Position numbers and translations under genes: made by a program. 64,000 nucleotides of DNA from Flagellimonas sp947499585 (GTDB taxonomy: Bacteria > Bacteroidota > Bacteroidia > Flavobacteriales > Flavobacteriaceae). Of the stretch, positions 35,809 through 45,181 are shown piece after piece. The notes beneath the pieces are model-generated. The model saw only the letters and a program-made list of their open reading frames with translations, made no database searches and was not told where the DNA came from. Positions within the stretch are counted from its first letter, which is position 1; each line of letters opens with the position of its first letter. The stretch lies in the NCBI RefSeq assembly GCF_044596045.1, contig NZ_CP138995.1, positions 2,914,001-2,978,000 of the forward strand, written 5' to 3'.

Positions 35809-37311
35809 CTAATCCTGTGTTAAAGAATACAAATACTCCTCAATATTTGTGTACCCATTATCGTCAGAATCACCTGCACTATCATCTACATCTGGATTAA
35901 AACCATTAGCAATTTCCCAGCTATCTGGCATACCATCATTATCAGAATCAACCCTAGCAGTTCCTAAAGCCAAGTCAGGAAACCCTCCAACTTCTTCTTG
36001 TGTATCAATTATACGACCCGTTCCATTCCTAAATTCACTTAATATTCTTTCATCAACAGCATCTACATGCGGCACCTTTGCACCTGAATTCCCAAGAACA
36101 TCCTCTAAAGCAACTGCCGGTCCTGTCGCCACTATATTACTACTAATTGGAGGTGAACTTTGCATTACAGAATTATATGTAGCATCGTATTCTACAGAAT
36201 TACCTGGAACCACAAACACGTTATCTGAAATATAAGATTTTGTAGTATTCAAAGAATAATCACTGTCTGTAATATAATCTATCATTTGAGGATTACTTGA
36301 TTTTGCTCCATCAGCTCCCGATTTATAATAGTTCCCTATTACGGCAAAAACATTTCCAGAACTAATACCAGAAGCATAACCAAAATTATAAACCACATTG
36401 TTAATCATCTCAAATGAGTTTCCTCCTCCAGAACGTATATTTCTTTCACTATTATGAGCAAGTAGGTTTTGATAGAAAGTGATTTTCTGGGCATTTAGAC
36501 CTATCAACGCTCCTTTTGAATGAGCACCCTTGTCATGATGCGAGCTATTTAAAGCTTCAGAAATTATGCAATTTTGTATGGTAACGTTTTCTAAAGGGTC
36601 AGTTAATCTTCCTGCCATTCCTATATTTTCGTCAATTGCCCAACTAATAGAACAATGATCAAAAATCATATTGTCACCTCCCCTGCTCCCGAATAAGGAA
36701 AGCCCGTCATAATCGTCACTATTTCCACCAACAACAGTTCCATTTGCATTTTTGTAGCCGCCGTCACCGACTCTTATTCGTAAATACCTAAAAATAACAT
36801 TGCTAGCGAATATTCTGATGGAAGCACCTGAGATGGTAACTCCTCCACTATTTGAAGGTGCGGATTGCCCGGCAATAGTGATGTCATCATTGTTTATAGT
36901 AATACTTGAAGACAAGTTTATTGTTCCTCCTACATCAAAAATTACTATTCTCGCTCCTGATTCTTCACAGGCAGCTCTTAACGAACCTTCACCACTATCA
37001 TTCAAATTGGTAACTTTTATAACTTTACCTCCTCTACCGCCAGTGGCATTACTCCCAAAACCCATTGCAGAGGGAAAAGCCTTAAGTGCTCCTGAAATAA
37101 ACTCTGTAGGTCCCTGTTCTTCTTCTTCATTTGTTTGCCCTTCATTGTCTTCTTCTACATTTGGCTCTTCTTCATTTTCCTCTTCTATGTTCTTTTCAAC
37201 TTCTTCTTGGATAGATTCATAAAATAAATCATTGTCCTTGGCACAAGAACTAAGCAGGTTAATACAGGTAAAAAAGAAGATTACAAGCATTAGGTTATAA
37301 GAGATTTTCAT
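35809..37311 (-). CDS. Pectate-lyase-like (PL1-type) surface lipoprotein
   Basis: The 500-residue lipoprotein has lipobox NLLSSCAKDN (Cys23). A very acidic Glu-rich linker (about 31-70) leads to a right-handed beta-helix starting FPSAMGFGSNATGGRGGKV, typical of polysaccharide lyase family 1. Within it are SLRAACEESGARIVIFDVGG, ITIAGQSAP, and MIFDHCSISWAIDE, the probable Ca/substrate-binding segment. The C-terminus has a thrombospondin-type calcium repeat, DSDNDGMPDSWEIANGFNPD, with further Asp-rich loops. It should cleave a uronate polymer by beta-elimination at the cell surface. The neighbouring genes make UDP-GalA- and UDP-GalNAcA-type precursors, so the substrate may be the cell's own polysaccharide; an environmental pectin remains possible, but no SusC/D pair is present. 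It has its own terminator. Confidence 0.88.
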   Translation of the reverse strand: MKISYNLMLVIFFFTCINLLSSCAKDNDLFYESIQEEVEKNIEEENEEEPNVEEDNEGQTNEEEEQGPTEFISGALKAFPSAMGFGSNATGGRGGKVIKVTNLNDSGEGSLRAACEESGARIVIFDVGGTINLSSSITINNDDITIAGQSAPSNSGGVTISGASIRIFASNVIFRYLRIRVGDGGYKNANGTVVGGNSDDYDGLSLFGSRGGDNMIFDHCSISWAIDENIGMAGRLTDPLENVTIQNCIISEALNSSHHDKGAHSKGALIGLNAQKITFYQNLLAHNSERNIRSGGGNSFEMINNVVYNFGYASGISSGNVFAVIGNYYKSGADGAKSSNPQMIDYITDSDYSLNTTKSYISDNVFVVPGNSVEYDATYNSVMQSSPPISSNIVATGPAVALEDVLGNSGAKVPHVDAVDERILSEFRNGTGRIIDTQEEVGGFPDLALGTARVDSDNDGMPDSWEIANGFNPDVDDSAGDSDDNGYTNIEEYLYSLTQD

Positions 37312-37703
37312 GATGTGAGGTGTATTTGGGGTTTAAAATTATAGATTTAAAATAAGAGTGTCGTTGAAATACCGGTTTTTTCGATAAAATGCACTTTTTT
37401 ATAAGAACCCATTGTTTCAACGAAATTTCTTTTTTGATATTAACTTGTTAAATGCACACCCCTTGTACGTAGTTTACCGATTAAATAGATCATCTCATCG
37501 GTGATTTTAACACCTTATTAGATGTTTTTTCGATGAACTACAGTTTTCGTTAACATCTTGAGAGTATTTGCTTCAAAAACACTCTTCAACATATCCAACT
37601 GATTTTTATTTGACCGATACAATAAGTATTTCATCAAAGTTTACCCAAAAAAGCCTTTAAAGCCATTTACTATTTTGATATTTGCCATATAAAATAATAT
37701 GAC
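37312..37703. other. 392-bp divergent intergenic region
   Basis: No gene is seen. The stretch must hold the promoters for the lyase gene (minus) and the epimerase operon (plus). It contains a 9-bp inverted repeat TCGTTGAAA/TTTCAACGA at 37361-37369 and 37415-37423, and an 11-base direct repeat GTTTTTTCGAT at 37375-37385 and 37524-37534. A partial hairpin AGAGT...ACTCT lies near 37560-37585. These could be operator sites or leader structure; none is diagnostic. Confidence 0.5.
37677..37690 (+). promoter_or_regulatory. -7-like element shared with the GT4 operon
   Basis: GATATTTGCCATAT is identical over 14 bases to the element at 29323-29336. It contains GATATTTG (7 of 8 to TAnnTTTG) and would give a leader of about a dozen bases before the ATG at 37704. 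Both copies precede the first gene of a plus-strand polysaccharide operon. Confidence 0.4.
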
Positions 37704-38729
37704 ATGAAGTTATTGGTGACTGGGGCCGCAGGCTTTATAGGATTCCATGTTTCTAAAAAACTATTAGAAAAAGGGCATGTTGTAATCGGCCTTGATTCTA
37801 TTAATGATTATTATAGTGTAGATCTGAAATTAGCTCGTTTATCGGAGTTGGGTATTAGTTCCCAAAATGCTCAACGGTACAATGAAATGACACAAAGCGA
37901 TACATTTTCTTCATTCAGGTTTATAAGACTAAAACTTGAAGATCGTGCTAACCTTCCAGATATTTTTAGAAATGAAAAATTTGATGCCGTTTGTAATCTT
38001 GCGGCACAAGCTGGTGTGCGCTATAGCCTAGAAAATCCTGAAGCTTACATTGATAGTAATATCTCTGGATTTTTAAACGTTCTTGAATGTTGTAGAAATT
38101 TTTCCATTGAGCATTTGGTATACGCTAGTAGCTCTAGTGTGTATGGTTTGAATAAAAAGGTACCATTTGAGACTACTGATAATGTGGATAACCCTATAAG
38201 CCTCTATGCGGCAACTAAAAAAAGTAATGAGCTCATGGCCCACACCTATAGTCATCTTTTTAAGTTTAAGACTACCGGGTTACGTTTCTTCACAGTATAT
38301 GGTCCTTGGGGAAGACCAGATATGGCAATGTTCCTTTTCACGAAAGCAATTTTGGAAGGAAATCCAATAAAAGTTTTTAATAACGGTAAAATGGAAAGGG
38401 ACTTTACCTATATAGATGACATCGTGATAGGGGTAGTAAAGATTCTTGAAAAAAAATCTTCTGCAAAAAAAGAAAATAACAAGCTATACAGTGTTTACAA
38501 TATTGGCAATAATAGTTCTGTTAAACTTATGGACTTTATAAATGCAATAGAGCAAAAATTGAACCTTATCGCAAAAAAAGAATTCCTTCCTATGCAACCT
38601 GGAGATGTGCAAAAAACATGGGCCAATGTTAATGACTTAGTTAAAAACTATGCCTACTCCCCAAACACTCCTATTAAAAAAGGAGTTTCAGAGTTTATTG
38701 ATTGGTACAAGTTTTTTTACAACAAGTAG
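37704..38729 (+). CDS. UDP-glucuronate 4-epimerase-like NAD-dependent epimerase
   Basis: The 341-residue extended SDR has the NAD-binding VTGAAGFIGFHVSKKLLEKG, DSINDYYSVDLKLARL and AAQAGVRYSLENPEAYIDSN, which are hallmarks of UDP-GlcA 4-epimerases (Cap1J/LspL type). The catalytic Ser is in ASSSSVYG and Tyr168/Lys172 are in YAATKK. GPWGRPDMAMFLFTKAI is also typical. It should convert UDP-GlcA, made by the dehydrogenase at 40021, into UDP-GalA. It leads the plus-strand precursor block, with 160 bases before the next gene. Confidence 0.9.
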   Translation: MKLLVTGAAGFIGFHVSKKLLEKGHVVIGLDSINDYYSVDLKLARLSELGISSQNAQRYNEMTQSDTFSSFRFIRLKLEDRANLPDIFRNEKFDAVCNLAAQAGVRYSLENPEAYIDSNISGFLNVLECCRNFSIEHLVYASSSSVYGLNKKVPFETTDNVDNPISLYAATKKSNELMAHTYSHLFKFKTTGLRFFTVYGPWGRPDMAMFLFTKAILEGNPIKVFNNGKMERDFTYIDDIVIGVVKILEKKSSAKKENNKLYSVYNIGNNSSVKLMDFINAIEQKLNLIAKKEFLPMQPGDVQKTWANVNDLVKNYAYSPNTPIKKGVSEFIDWYKFFYNK

Positions 38730-38889
38730 CTCATTTATTCTTGCAAGTTTTCTTTTGAAAAAGATCTGAAAAAAACCAATAATGTTTTTACTCCTAACAC
38801 TTAATCGAATTTAATTGGCATTTAAAATAAAAGCCATAAAAGTTAATTTTCTTTTGCTGATTTTTGCAGTCAATTTGTAAATCTCAATA

Positions 38890-39891
38890 ATGAACGGTAC
38901 AACACTTGATTTTGATTCCAAATATCTGGTTTTAGTAACTGGCGGTGCCGGTTTCATAGGTTCTAACCTATGTGAATGGCTTTTGTCCAATGGAAACAGG
39001 GTTCGTTGCCTAGATAATTTTGCCACAGGTAAAAAAGAAAATATTGAGCCTTTTTTGTCTAATAACAATTTTAGCTTAATTGAAGGGGACATCAGAAATT
39101 TAGAAGATTGTCAAAACGCCTGCAAGGATGCTGATTATGTGCTTCACCAAGCTGCTTTGGGTTCAGTCCCCAGATCTATAAACGACCCCATTACCAGCAA
39201 CGAAGTGAATGTATCTGGATTTTTGAATATGTTGACCGCTGCAAGAGATGCTAAGGTAAAACGTTTTGTATATGCCGCCAGTAGCTCAACATATGGTGAC
39301 TCTAAAGGTCTCCCGAAAGTTGAAGATATAATTGGCAAACCATTATCCCCCTATGCAATCACTAAATATGTGAATGAGTTGTACGCAGATATTTTTAGCA
39401 AAACATATGGCATTGAAACTATTGGACTTAGATATTTCAATGTATTTGGGAGAAGACAAGATCCAAATGGAGCGTATGCCGCTGTTATTCCAAAATTCGT
39501 TATGCAGCTGATGAATCATGAATCTCCTACAATTAATGGGGATGGAAGTTATTCAAGAGATTTCACCTATATTGACAACGTAGTTCAAATGAACATCTTA
39601 GCTATGATTTCCAATAAAAAGGAAGCTGTGAATACCGTATACAATGTGGCTTTTGGGGAACGTACCAATTTAAATGATTTAGTTGGCCTTCTAAAAGAGA
39701 ACCTAAGCGTTTTTGATAGTGAAATTACAAAAGTAAATGTAATCCATGGAACGAACAGACAAGGAGATGTACCACATTCACTGGCTTCCGTGGAAAAAGC
39801 TAAAAATCTTTTAGGGTACAACCCAAAGTATAGCATTGAAGAAGGACTTAAAGAAGCTGTAAAGTGGTACTGGGGAAACCTGAGAAACTAG
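38890..39891 (+). CDS. UDP-GlcNAc(A) 4-epimerase, TviC/WbpP type
   Basis: The 333-residue extended SDR has the NAD motif VTGGAGFIGSNLCEWLLSNG at about 16-35, the catalytic serines in AASSSTYGDSKGLPK (around Ser132) and Tyr155/Lys159 in PYAITKYVNELY. RYFNVFGRRQDPNGAYAAVI is characteristic of the WbpP/TviC group, which interconverts UDP-GlcNAc/GalNAc or their uronic forms. With the TviB-type dehydrogenase at 42431 it would give UDP-GalNAcA, the precursor used for Vi antigen and several O-antigens. A GATTTTTG near-match to the -7 element lies just upstream, so it may have its own promoter. Confidence 0.92.
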   Translation: MNGTTLDFDSKYLVLVTGGAGFIGSNLCEWLLSNGNRVRCLDNFATGKKENIEPFLSNNNFSLIEGDIRNLEDCQNACKDADYVLHQAALGSVPRSINDPITSNEVNVSGFLNMLTAARDAKVKRFVYAASSSTYGDSKGLPKVEDIIGKPLSPYAITKYVNELYADIFSKTYGIETIGLRYFNVFGRRQDPNGAYAAVIPKFVMQLMNHESPTINGDGSYSRDFTYIDNVVQMNILAMISNKKEAVNTVYNVAFGERTNLNDLVGLLKENLSVFDSEITKVNVIHGTNRQGDVPHSLASVEKAKNLLGYNPKYSIEEGLKEAVKWYWGNLRN

Positions 39892-39953
39892 TATCCAATG
39901 TTTCTTGGTTCTCGGTAAACTTTCCAAGCTCAATTCTATTATATCAATATTTC

Positions 39954-39987
39954 TTGACAAGAAGAACTGATCTAAATAGTATTTTTG
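39954..39987 (+). promoter_or_regulatory. Promoter of the UDP-glucose dehydrogenase gene
   Basis: TTG at 39954-39956 and TATTTTTG at 39980-39987 match the Bacteroidota -33 and -7 elements with a 23-base spacer, the upper end of the known range. The predicted leader before the ATG at 40021 is about 27 bases. Confidence 0.5.
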
Positions 39988-40020
39988 CCTTAATTTTTTA
40001 ACAATTAAATTGAATCCTGA

Positions 40021-41349
40021 ATGAATTTGACTGTAATAGGTACTGGTTATGTTGGACTTGTTAGCGGCACTTGCTTTGCTGAAATGGGAAATACAGTAAC
40101 CTGTATAGATATAGATACAAAAAAAATTGAAAAACTTAGACAGGGAGTCATTCCAATTTACGAACCAGGACTAGAAGCAATGGTTCAAAGGAATATTCAA
40201 AACAGAACGCTTCATTTCAGTACAAATTTAAGCCACCACCTTGACAATTGTGATATTGCATTTATAGCCGTTGGCACACCCATGGGAGAAGATGGTTCTG
40301 CTGATTTGCAGTACGTTCTCCAAGTTGCAAAAGAAATAGGTCAGCATATGACCACCCCCCTTATAATAGTAGATAAATCAACAGTTCCCGTAGGCACCGC
40401 AGACAAGGTAAAGTCTACTATTGAGAAGGAGTTAACAGCACGTAATGTTAACATTGAGTTTCATGTGGTTTCCAATCCTGAATTCTTAAAAGAAGGAGAT
40501 GCGATCAATGATTTCATGAAGCCAGATAGAGTAGTAATAGGGTCAGATGATTCAAATGCCACAAAAAAGATGAGGAGTCTTTATGCGCCATTCTTTAAAA
40601 GTAATGCCGATCGCCTTATTACAATGGATGTTAGATCTGCTGAAATGACAAAATATGTGGCAAATGCCATGTTGGCCACTAAAATTTCATTTATGAACGA
40701 AGTTGCCAATATCTGCGAACTCGTTGGCGCTGATGTAAATAAAGTTCGCATCGGGATTGGTTCTGATCAACGAATTGGATATAGTTTTATTTACCCTGGC
40801 AGTGGATATGGTGGATCATGTTTCCCAAAAGATGTCAAAGCCTTAAAAAAAACTGCTTCAGATTACGGTTATCAAGCACAACTCATAGGAGCGGTGGAAG
40901 ATGTAAATGATAGACAAAAATTTGTGATTGCTGAAAAAATAATCAAAAGGTTTGGAGAAAACCTTTCCGAAAAAACATTTTCCATATGGGGCTTGGCCTT
41001 TAAACCTGGAACTGATGATATGCGTGAAGCTCCCGCCATATATGTTGTCAAAGAATTGAGCAAAAGAGGTGCAAAAATACTGGCATATGATCCCAAAGCT
41101 ATTGACGAAGCCAAACACTTCTATTTAAAGGACGTTCCAAATGTAGATTATCGTGACTCAAAATATGAAGTTCTTGAAAATTCTGACGCTCTTGTTCTAT
41201 TGACCGAATGGAAAGAATTTAGATCACCTGACTTCGATGAAATCAAAAAGCAGTTAAACCAAGCCATTATATTTGATGGAAGGAACCAGTACAATGACGC
41301 ATTAATGCAGGAAAAGGGATTTGAATACTTCCAAATTGGAAAAAAATAA
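40021..41349 (+). CDS. ugd: UDP-glucose 6-dehydrogenase
   Basis: The 442-residue enzyme oxidises UDP-glucose twice to UDP-glucuronate. The Rossmann start MNLTVIGTGYVGLVSGTCFA, VGTPMGEDGSADL, SNPEFLKEGDAI and the catalytic Cys267 in GSGYGGSCFPKDV identify the Ugd subgroup. The C-terminal domain has FKPGTDDMREAPA. Length is normal. It supplies UDP-GlcA for the 4-epimerase at 37704 and for direct incorporation. A good promoter match precedes it, and the acyltransferase gene follows after 14 bases. Confidence 0.95.
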   Translation: MNLTVIGTGYVGLVSGTCFAEMGNTVTCIDIDTKKIEKLRQGVIPIYEPGLEAMVQRNIQNRTLHFSTNLSHHLDNCDIAFIAVGTPMGEDGSADLQYVLQVAKEIGQHMTTPLIIVDKSTVPVGTADKVKSTIEKELTARNVNIEFHVVSNPEFLKEGDAINDFMKPDRVVIGSDDSNATKKMRSLYAPFFKSNADRLITMDVRSAEMTKYVANAMLATKISFMNEVANICELVGADVNKVRIGIGSDQRIGYSFIYPGSGYGGSCFPKDVKALKKTASDYGYQAQLIGAVEDVNDRQKFVIAEKIIKRFGENLSEKTFSIWGLAFKPGTDDMREAPAIYVVKELSKRGAKILAYDPKAIDEAKHFYLKDVPNVDYRDSKYEVLENSDALVLLTEWKEFRSPDFDEIKKQLNQAIIFDGRNQYNDALMQEKGFEYFQIGKK

Positions 41350-41363
41350 GAATTCAAAAAAAT

Positions 41364-42434
41364 ATGACTAAAAAGCTACAATCAGATTCTCAATTGCCTA
41401 AAAAAATCGATAGTATTGATTTTTTGAGGGTATTTGGTATAGGTATTGTGGTTCTTAGGCATTCCTTTGCCCCTTTTACTGGTTCTTGGAAAATAGGAGA
41501 AGTATTTAGCTATAGTGAATCAGCAAATGTACTTGGTTCTTACATTTCCACTATTTCAATGCCTCTTTTTGTTTTTATTTCCGGCTTTTTATACTGCTAC
41601 CTAAGAAATAATCTAAAGAAATATAAAACGTATCCTATTTTAGTCAAAAAAAAGGTCAAAAGACTTCTTATACCTTTTCTATTATTGTCTCCTATATATA
41701 TATACTTTTTCTTAGATTTTAATTCAACTTTAGAGTTTCTTAATTATATATGGGCCGGTCCTGGGCACCTTTGGTTTCTTTCAATGATTTTTTTGCTTTT
41801 TCTACTGTTTTATCCATTGGAACCCTACTTCAAAAAAAACATTTTAAAGAGCATAGTCATCATATTATTTTTGTTTTCACTGAGCCCTATTACACATTAT
41901 ATTGGCATTCCTACCTTGGCCAAGGTGTTCAAATACCTCCCTTTCTTTTACATGGGATATCTTTTCCATCTAAAAAATGAGATTGTATTGCATTATTTAA
42001 AAGGGAAATTCTTTTTGTTTTTTCTAATACACCTAACCCTTTTTGTTTTTTTCCTGATTCTTCCAAATTATATTGAAAATAGAATTTTAGGGAGCCTAAT
42101 CGCACATTTCAAACTTATACCATTGGGGATTTTTTCTATCGCGTTCATCTATATCCTTTTTATCAAGTTAGAAGAACTTATGCCAGAAAGATTTAAGAAA
42201 CCAATACAGTTTATCAATAATAACAGTTATTATATCTATTTAATTCACGAACCTTTTCTAAAACTATTTTATGAGATTGATTCCATCCAATATTTACCCA
42301 TTTATCTAGTTATTGTGTTAGGGTTTACTACAAGTTTCATGGGATCCTTGTTTTTGGGAGAAGTAATCTTAAAATTCAAACTCGGCAGATTATTGATAGG
42401 TGCCGAAACTAAAAAATTAAAATTTAATCAATGA
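41364..42434 (+). CDS. Acyltransferase-3 family membrane O-acyltransferase
   Basis: The 356-residue protein has about ten hydrophobic helices. The N-terminal signature IDSIDFLRVFGIGIVVLRHSF contains the Arg and catalytic His expected in the acyltransferase-3 family (OafA/NodX/WecH type). GHLWFLSMIFLLFLLFYPLE and NNSYYIYLIHEPFLKLFY are further family features. It moves acyl groups, usually acetyl, across the membrane onto glycans. It overlaps the following dehydrogenase gene by four bases (ATGA), so it is firmly part of the polysaccharide operon and a probable O-acetylase of the polymer or its lipid-linked unit. Confidence 0.9.
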   Translation: MTKKLQSDSQLPKKIDSIDFLRVFGIGIVVLRHSFAPFTGSWKIGEVFSYSESANVLGSYISTISMPLFVFISGFLYCYLRNNLKKYKTYPILVKKKVKRLLIPFLLLSPIYIYFFLDFNSTLEFLNYIWAGPGHLWFLSMIFLLFLLFYPLEPYFKKNILKSIVIILFLFSLSPITHYIGIPTLAKVFKYLPFFYMGYLFHLKNEIVLHYLKGKFFLFFLIHLTLFVFFLILPNYIENRILGSLIAHFKLIPLGIFSIAFIYILFIKLEELMPERFKKPIQFINNNSYYIYLIHEPFLKLFYEIDSIQYLPIYLVIVLGFTTSFMGSLFLGEVILKFKLGRLLIGAETKKLKFNQ

Positions 42435-43717
42435 AAGAATCATCAAAAATCGCCGTAATAGGCTTAGGATATGTAGGGCTGCCATTAGCTCGTTTGTTTG
42501 CTACAAAATACCCTGTTATCGGTTTTGATATTAGTAAAAATAGAGTTGAAGAACTTAGAACAGGAGTTGATACTACCTTAGAAGTAGATAATGACGTTTT
42601 AAAAGAGGTTTTGGCCGATACAAGTGATATTCCGACCACTGGTTTATACTGCACAGATAGTCTTGGTGATATTTCAGATTGTAATTATTACGTTATTACC
42701 GTACCAACTCCGGTAGATAATACAAACAGACCCATACTAACTCCGCTATACAAAGCCAGTGAAACTGTAGGTAATGTTCTTAAAAAAGGTGATGTAGTTA
42801 TTTATGAATCAACGGTTTACCCTGGGGTCACCGAAGATGAATGCGTTCCTGTACTAGAAAAAATGAGCGGTTTGGAATTTAACAAGGATTTTTTTGTGGG
42901 CTATTCCCCTGAACGTATAAACCCAGGTGATAAGGAACATACCGTAGAAAAAATTCTAAAAGTCACCTCAGGGTCAACACCAGAAATTGGAAAAAAAGTT
43001 GATGCCCTTTATGCATCTGTAATAACTGCCGGCACGCACCTTGCGCCAACAATTAAAGTCGCCGAAGCGGCTAAAGTGATTGAAAACTCTCAAAGGGATA
43101 TCAATATTGCTTTTGTAAATGAACTAGCGAAGATTTTCAATTTAATGGACATTGACACTAATGACGTATTAGAAGCTGCTGGTACAAAATGGAACTTTTT
43201 ACCTTTTAAACCAGGTTTAGTCGGTGGACATTGCATTGGGGTTGATCCATACTATTTAGCACAAAAGGCCCAGGAATATGGCTATCATCCTGAAATTATA
43301 TTGGCAGGTAGGCGCATGAACGATGGCATGGGGAAATATGTTGCATCAGAAGTTGTTAAGCTCATGATCCAAAATGACATCAAAGTAAAAGATTCCAACG
43401 TTTTGGTTTTAGGAATTACTTTCAAAGAAAACTGTCCAGATGTTAGAAACACAAAAGTAGTTGATGTAATAAAAAACTTAGAAAATTATAGAATCAACAT
43501 GGATATATATGATCCTTGGGTAGAACCTGAGATAGTATATAATGAGTATGAACTTAAAACACTTAAAGAGCTTCCGTCCAAAAAGTACAATGCCATTATA
43601 TTGGCTGTTGCGCACAATGAATTTTTGAAACTTGACTTAAATGAAATGTTATCGGACAAGGGAGTAGTTTACGATGTAAAAGGTGTTTTAGAAAAAGTGG
43701 CCACTAAATCACTGTAG
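42431..43717 (+). CDS. UDP-GlcNAc 6-dehydrogenase, TviB/WbpA type
   Basis: The 428-residue nucleotide-sugar dehydrogenase has NAD-binding IAVIGLGYVGLPLARLFATK, VPTPVDNTNRPILTPL, GYSPERINPGDKEHTVEKI and the catalytic Cys268 in GLVGGHCIGVDPYYL. The SPERINPGD pattern separates it from Ugd (SNPEFL) and places it with TviB/WbpA/WbpO, which make UDP-GlcNAcA or UDP-GalNAcA; the ManNAc dehydrogenase WecC is a less likely alternative. It is translationally coupled to the acyltransferase gene. Together with the epimerase at 38890 this is the Vi-type aminouronate pathway. Confidence 0.93.
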   Translation: MKESSKIAVIGLGYVGLPLARLFATKYPVIGFDISKNRVEELRTGVDTTLEVDNDVLKEVLADTSDIPTTGLYCTDSLGDISDCNYYVITVPTPVDNTNRPILTPLYKASETVGNVLKKGDVVIYESTVYPGVTEDECVPVLEKMSGLEFNKDFFVGYSPERINPGDKEHTVEKILKVTSGSTPEIGKKVDALYASVITAGTHLAPTIKVAEAAKVIENSQRDINIAFVNELAKIFNLMDIDTNDVLEAAGTKWNFLPFKPGLVGGHCIGVDPYYLAQKAQEYGYHPEIILAGRRMNDGMGKYVASEVVKLMIQNDIKVKDSNVLVLGITFKENCPDVRNTKVVDVIKNLENYRINMDIYDPWVEPEIVYNEYELKTLKELPSKKYNAIILAVAHNEFLKLDLNEMLSDKGVVYDVKGVLEKVATKSL

Positions 43718-43746
43718 TTTGTGGTAATTTAATCCCTCAAGATTAT

Positions 43747-45096
43747 ATGTTATCATCAAAATTACGGAACATGTTGCAAAAGTTAGGAAGATTGGCAAAA
43801 CAGCCTCTTGTCCTAAACTTTGCAATAGTTGGCGGGATTACGGTTATAATAAAGTTACTCGGGTTCTATAAAGAGACCATTGTTGCTTCTACTTTTGGTC
43901 TTTCCGAATTACTGGACACTTTTTTGATCGCATTATTGATTCCAACTTTCATACAAAATGTGTTCATAAATGCTCTGAAAAATATTTTCATTCCAAATTA
44001 CATTTCAGAGATAAAAGGTGAAGGTAAATTAGCTCAATTCCAATCAATAGTATTCGTTATAACTTTATTATTTTGTATTGTTTTCTGTCTTTTAATCCTG
44101 CTTTTTTCAGATGTTTTTCTTGATACTCTTTTCCCAGGGCATTCTGATCATTATTATGAGCTTATAAGGAAACAATTATACATAGTGCTTCCATGCATAT
44201 TTTTTTGGGGCTTTTCAACCTTGGCAAACGGTCTACTGGAAATTTCCGATAAATACCTGGTATCGAGTTTAGGAGGTATCTTTTCTGTAATATCCATTAT
44301 TATATGTTTGGTTTTTTTCAAAGAACAACTTGGGGATATGGTACTTGCTATTGCAACAGTTATAGGGAGTTTTCTAAGTTTTATTTTTGTTTTTTCAGCT
44401 GCACTTATATTTAAAGAGATAAAGCTGTCCGTACCTAAATTGAATGCAAATTCCAGATTGATGATTCAGCAATTACCTCCAAAAATATCTTCTGGTTTAC
44501 TTGCTGGACTCAATAATTTTGTGGATCAATTTTTTGCAGCCCAACTAGTTGTAGGCTCCCTATCAGCAATTAACTACGGAATTAAAATACCGTCCTTTAC
44601 TATTAGCATCTTAATGATAGCCTTGGGTAAAGTACTATTACCACATTTTTCAAGGCAAATAAATGACAATATCCTTAGAGCGTATTCTCAACTATTTAAA
44701 ATGCTTAGATTAATTTTTATATCCGCCTCTATAGTAGTTATTTTTGGAATCTATTTTTCTTCTGATATAATATCTTTACTTTTTGAAAGAAATGCGTTTA
44801 ATTCTGAAAACACTAAAGTTGTTGCCAATATTCAGATAATCGCACTTATTTATATTCCATTTCATATATGTACATTGATATTAGCACGCTTTCTTACAAG
44901 TATAAATAAAAACAAGTTCATGGCTTGGATTTCTCTATTTTGGCTTACAGCTAATATTATATTAAATTATTTGTTGATTAAACCATACGGGGTGTATGGT
45001 TTAGTTATGGCTACAACTATAATATATATTCTAAGTAGTTGTTTATATTCATATTATACTTATAACCAATATCAAATAGCTAAATCAAAATTATAA
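43747..45096 (+). CDS. MurJ/MviN-family polysaccharide flippase (Wzx role)
   Basis: The 449-residue membrane protein has 12-14 predicted helices. NFAIVGGITVIIKLLGFYKETIVASTFG and the following LDTFLIALLIP resemble the N-terminal helices of the MurJ/MviN branch of the MOP flippase superfamily. Position between precursor genes and a Wzy-like polymerase argues for flipping the undecaprenyl-linked repeat unit of this polysaccharide rather than lipid II. It follows the TviB-type gene by 29 bases. Confidence 0.88.
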   Translation: MLSSKLRNMLQKLGRLAKQPLVLNFAIVGGITVIIKLLGFYKETIVASTFGLSELLDTFLIALLIPTFIQNVFINALKNIFIPNYISEIKGEGKLAQFQSIVFVITLLFCIVFCLLILLFSDVFLDTLFPGHSDHYYELIRKQLYIVLPCIFFWGFSTLANGLLEISDKYLVSSLGGIFSVISIIICLVFFKEQLGDMVLAIATVIGSFLSFIFVFSAALIFKEIKLSVPKLNANSRLMIQQLPPKISSGLLAGLNNFVDQFFAAQLVVGSLSAINYGIKIPSFTISILMIALGKVLLPHFSRQINDNILRAYSQLFKMLRLIFISASIVVIFGIYFSSDIISLLFERNAFNSENTKVVANIQIIALIYIPFHICTLILARFLTSINKNKFMAWISLFWLTANIILNYLLIKPYGVYGLVMATTIIYILSSCLYSYYTYNQYQIAKSKL

Positions 45097-45181
45097 AATG
45101 TAGCAACAGTGCCTTTCTGATAATTTTACTATTAGAAACTCTTAACTTGGACTATTTTACAAAAAGAACTGTTGCATTATT

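Noticed and set aside
36800..37222. 140-codon plus-strand frame rich in Ser and Pro
   Set aside because: It is antisense to the lyase signal, acidic linker and first beta-helix coils. The composition reflects the complement of Glu/Asp codons.
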